NCBI GenBank assembly: GCA_021737225.1
Contig: JAIPEJ010000010.1
Coordinates: forward strand, 1 to 33,066
From: Desulfobacteraceae bacterium
Lineage (GTDB): Bacteria; Desulfobacterota; Desulfobacteria; Desulfobacterales; Desulfosalsimonadaceae
Length of the DNA: 33,066 bases
Direction: 5' to 3'
The notes below the pieces were generated by a model. It did no database searches. It saw nothing but the letters and a program-made list of their open reading frames with translations, and had not been told where the DNA came from. A program made the translations under genes and the position numbers. Below, one piece after another: positions 30,786 through 33,066 of this stretch; position 1 is the stretch's first letter; each line of letters opens with the position of its first letter.

Positions 30786-32306
30786 CTACCGGTTTTCCGC
30801 TTTTTGCTTGAGTTCCAGCAGGTCTATCATCTCCCGGGTATTTCGGGTCAGGTGCCAGCGGCCGTTGGCAAAAACCCCGTAATCCGCACCGCCCATGGCA
30901 GAGGCAAACCGGGTGGAATTTGCATAAAAAAGCCAGCTTTCCGCCCACATGCGTTCCAGGGTCTCGTCAAACGGGCTGCCGCCTGCAGCCGGGCCGGATT
31001 CAACGCCCGTATCCCAGGCTTTTTGCATAATTTCGGTGGCGGTCCGGGTCTGGGCGTTTGTGCTGTCAATGGTGTGTTCCATGCGCCGGAAATGGCCCGA
31101 AACCCAACTGCTGCTGTGGCAGCCCGTACAGACCTGCTGCATGGTTCGGGTTCGTTCTTCCCGGGTCTTTTTAGATATGAGAAATTTCTCGGCCGGCGTG
31201 CCGTCAAGCGTCGTGGGCAGGGGAAGACCGTTTTTGTTCCGGATGATACTTGTATCCGCGGATTCGGGATGGGCATGGGCGTAAGGCAGCCCGAATATCC
31301 GCCAGCCCAGCCGGTCGTTCATCCGGTGGGTTCTTTCAGCCAGGATTTGACCGCCGGGGGTGGTCAGCAGGCTCATGTGGCAGGTTGCACAGGTGGGTGC
31401 TTCCATGTCCGCGCCCACGGTCCAGGGAATCGCTGAAAAATCCCATTCATCCGCGTTTTTCATGGCGCCGTAGATGTTGCCGTGCTTGCTGACCTTGTAG
31501 ACCTTGTAGGCGGGCACATCCGGTCCCTTGTGGCACTGGGAGCAGGTGTCGGGCTTTCTGGCGGTTTCAATGGAAAACCGGTGCCGGGTGTGGCAGGCAG
31601 CACAGCTTCCCTTGCTGCCGTCCGGATTGATCCGGCCCACGCCCTGGTTGGGCCATCCGGAAATTTCCGGCATTTCCATGGGGCCCATGGCCGTGTCCCG
31701 CTTTTCAATTTTTTCCACCTTGAGTTTTGTGCCGTGGCAAAACAGGCAGGCATCCGCGTTGGTCTCCGCATCCGGTGCCTTCTGGGTCAGCTCCGTGCCG
31801 GTGAATTTCATGGGACCGCTTGCGGCCGTGATCAATGTGTCATACAGCGTGTTGTCCATGAGATTGCCGTATGCCTCGGCCATCAGGTTTTGGGAAAACT
31901 GCTGTCTTTCCACGGGATGGCAGGCCGCGCAGTCTTCAGGGGTCACCACCGTGTGTACATCCCTGCCGCCGTGAGAAAACGTGCCCTCGTGCTGTTCCGG
32001 GTCCAGAGTGTGGCACTCGGCGCATCCCACCACCGTGGCCCCCAAATCTCCCGGAACGCTGTCAAAGGACACCCGCCTTTGGCGTGCGGGTTTTTCTGAT
32101 GCCGCGGCCGGCGTGATTTTCGCCATGCGGCTGTTTTTCCAGTCCGAGACAATACCGGGGGTAACGGTTTGGTGACATCCCAGGCAGCCCAGGGTCTTTG
32201 CGCTGATATTTTCCGATTCCTGCGCCCCGGCCGGTGGCGGCCAAAAAATCCAAAACGCCGCCCAGATTCCGGCCAACACATATATCGCCCGCCTGCTTCC
32301 CCCCAT
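30786..32306 (-). CDS. Octaheme HAO-like cytochrome c
   Basis: From the ATG ending at 32306 (AAAAGGAGG six bases upstream) the product is 506 aa; the track start is a GTG one codon earlier. A signal peptide with cleavage near AGAQES opens the protein. Eight CxxCH motifs are present (CLGCH, CAECH, CAACH, CLFCH, CAACH, CSQCH, CATCH, CTGCH), the heme number of hydroxylamine oxidoreductase. After the last heme come about 115 residues with helical, aromatic-rich sequence (WLFYANSTRFASAMGG), as in the HAO C-terminal helices. Whether a tyrosine cross-links the catalytic heme, which separates oxidising HAO from reducing relatives, cannot be settled by eye. It is periplasmic and converges on the hmc operon. 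Confidence 0.85.
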   Translation of the reverse strand: MGGSRRAIYVLAGIWAAFWIFWPPPAGAQESENISAKTLGCLGCHQTVTPGIVSDWKNSRMAKITPAAASEKPARQRRVSFDSVPGDLGATVVGCAECHTLDPEQHEGTFSHGGRDVHTVVTPEDCAACHPVERQQFSQNLMAEAYGNLMDNTLYDTLITAASGPMKFTGTELTQKAPDAETNADACLFCHGTKLKVEKIEKRDTAMGPMEMPEISGWPNQGVGRINPDGSKGSCAACHTRHRFSIETARKPDTCSQCHKGPDVPAYKVYKVSKHGNIYGAMKNADEWDFSAIPWTVGADMEAPTCATCHMSLLTTPGGQILAERTHRMNDRLGWRIFGLPYAHAHPESADTSIIRNKNGLPLPTTLDGTPAEKFLISKKTREERTRTMQQVCTGCHSSSWVSGHFRRMEHTIDSTNAQTRTATEIMQKAWDTGVESGPAAGGSPFDETLERMWAESWLFYANSTRFASAMGGADYGVFANGRWHLTRNTREMIDLLELKQKAENR

Positions 32307-32342
32307 CACGAACCTCCTTTTGGCAAGGTTATTGGAAGAAAT

Positions 32343-32371
32343 ATTTTAAGCGATGTTGCGGAATTTATCAA
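32343..32371 (-). promoter_or_regulatory. Strong candidate promoter for the octaheme cytochrome
   Basis: On the minus strand TTGATA (32366-32371) and TAAAAT (32343-32348) are separated by exactly 17 bases; each box matches sigma70 consensus at five of six positions. The start codon lies about 37 bases downstream of the -10 box, leaving a short leader with a good ribosome site. Confidence 0.65.
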
Positions 32372-32390
32372 GGCCGGTAAGTGCTTTCAT

Positions 32391-32425
32391 CCATAAATCC
32401 GAAGCACGAAATCCGGAATTCGAAA
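32391..32425. repeat. Degenerate ATTCGGATTTCG-type tract
   Basis: Read on the minus strand this contains TTTCGAATTCCGGATTTCG followed by TGCTTCGGATTTATGG, the same word family as the repeat between hmcE and hmcF. It lies just upstream of the octaheme cytochrome promoter. Confidence 0.5.
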
Positions 32426-32583
32426 GATATGCGGTAAAACGTAACCCCTTGATCAGGCGGGTTAAGAAAAAAAATCGATCAAGACAACGGCAACAAATTG
32501 TCCGTTGATTTGCGGTGTTTTCCATATCCGTTGTGTTCTGCAAAAAAAGCACCGGGCTTCAAGGTTTTCCGCAGGGTCGGGCC

Positions 32584-32649
32584 GGCGGGGAAGTTTGTGC
32601 ATCTGCCGTCCGCTGACGCGCCCGATGCATCTGCACAAACCACCCCGCC
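32584..32649. repeat. Long inverted repeat, 18-bp arms
   Basis: GGCGGGGAAGTTTGTGCA (32584-32601) and TGCACAAACCACCCCGCC (32632-32649) are inverted repeats with two mismatches around a 30-base loop. The loop contains a further copy of the word TGCATCTG. It could be a terminator-like structure, a mobile-element end or a small RNA hairpin. Confidence 0.5.
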
Positions 32650-33006
32650 GTCCCGCCCTGTCCAGCCGCCTCGACAGTTTCCGCGATATAGTCCAAAAAG
32701 GCTTCAAAATTCCCGGAATGCAAAGATAAATCGCATGGTTTGGGATATCGAAAATCAATCTGTGGAACCAGACAGGGTTTCCTCGTGCGGTGATTGGCGG
32801 GGCTGCCGCATGGCGCATTGCACGAGGGGCGGACCAGCTCTTGGCGAAGCTGAGCAGGCGGCCGGCTCTGTTTGAGCCGACAGGCGAGTTTGCCGAGCCG
32901 CCGCGAAGCGAGCCTTAGAGATGCCCGGCCCGAGTCCAGCGACATGCGCTTGCCCCGTCAAGCGGCGCACACGGATCGGCCTCGAAGACCGGGCTTGTTC
33001 CCAGAA

Positions 33007-33061
33007 ACCGCCATGCCGCTGCCGGAAACCGCGGGGGCGGCGCCGGCGGCGGCATGGCGGT
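33007..33061. repeat. Long inverted repeat at the window edge, 19-bp arms
   Basis: ACCGCCATGCCGCTGCCGG (33007-33025) pairs with CCGGCGGCGGCATGGCGGT (33043-33061) with a single G-T position, around a 17-base GC-rich loop. The outer 13 bp are perfect. Its function is unknown and the sequence runs out 5 bases later. Confidence 0.5.
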
Positions 33062-33066
33062 GGGTT

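Larger units (their letters stand above)
32372..33066. other. Gene-poor region with repeats
   Basis: No ORF here looks like a protein. Those listed in the track (for example 32498-32875 plus and 32559-32945 minus) lack ribosome sites and have low-complexity, Arg/Pro/Ser-rich translations typical of non-coding GC-rich DNA. The stretch holds an AT-rich degenerate repeat at its left end and two long inverted repeats, listed separately. Confidence 0.6.

Noticed and set aside
32559-32945. 128-aa minus-strand ORF and overlapping plus-strand ORFs near the right end
   Set aside because: There is no ribosome site and no domain; the composition is that of non-coding GC-rich DNA, and the ORFs run through an inverted repeat.
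1-33066. CRISPR arrays, tRNA, rRNA and prophage genes
   Set aside because: I looked for regularly spaced repeats, tRNA-like cloverleaf ends and phage structural or integrase genes and saw none; a dedicated scan would be needed to exclude degenerate cases.

Overview
The window looks like a chromosomal segment of a sulfate-reducing Desulfobacterota, most likely a member of the Desulfobacterales. Three things suggest this. There is a complete Hmc transmembrane redox complex with a 16-heme HmcA. There is a Tat-exported [NiFe] hydrogenase without a membrane anchor, the periplasmic type found in sulfate reducers. There is also an orphan 2-hydroxyacyl-CoA dehydratase / benzoyl-CoA reductase-like set. 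Codon use is uniformly GC-rich. I see no phage genes, no CRISPR array, no tRNA or rRNA, and no recognisable transposase.

Layout. (1) 1-5717, plus strand: hydrogenase locus, in the order hypD (3' end only), hypE, small subunit, large subunit, maturation protease, hypA, hypB. (2) 5726-14909, minus strand: a multisubunit Na+/H+ antiporter operon read right to left. Its order is MrpE, F, G, a DUF4040/MbhD protein, a fused MbhE-MrpB protein, MrpC, then three MrpD/NuoL-type subunits with two tiny membrane proteins between the second and third. It ends with a cyclic-nucleotide-binding-domain protein and a cytidylate-kinase-like protein. This is the gene order of the archaeal Mbh/Mrp sodium module, but no hydrogenase or ferredoxin subunits are attached. 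(3) 15027-17338, minus strand: a radical SAM protein, an MTH938-domain protein, and an unrecognised protein with a winged-helix-like N-terminus and an AT-hook-like patch. An AT-rich divergent intergenic region follows. (4) 17709-21075, plus strand: two 2-hydroxyacyl-CoA dehydratase family subunits and their ATP-dependent activator. The last junction is split by a palindromic MITE-like insert that duplicated the ancestral stop/start overlap. (5) 21289-30752, plus strand: hmcABCDEF, a tandem universal stress protein, a single-domain response regulator (Rrf1-like), a PAS histidine kinase with a degenerate receiver, and a truncated N-terminal remnant of rrf2. (6) 30786-32306, minus strand: an octaheme HAO-like cytochrome c with its own strong promoter. 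(7) 32372-33066: gene-poor DNA with several inverted repeats.

Inferred joint function. The soluble periplasmic hydrogenase oxidises H2 and hands electrons to periplasmic cytochromes. HmcA can collect these electrons, and HmcB-E with cytoplasmic HmcF can move them across the membrane towards sulfate-reduction or thiol/disulfide chemistry. The Mrp module would link proton and sodium gradients. The dehydratase set implies reductive or radical acyl-CoA chemistry on an unknown substrate. The most notable features are the MITE-split operon junction, the decayed rrf2 beside a rewired two-component pair, the Mbh-ordered antiporter with one D-type subunit lacking the usual TM7 lysine, and the HAO-like cytochrome next to hmc.
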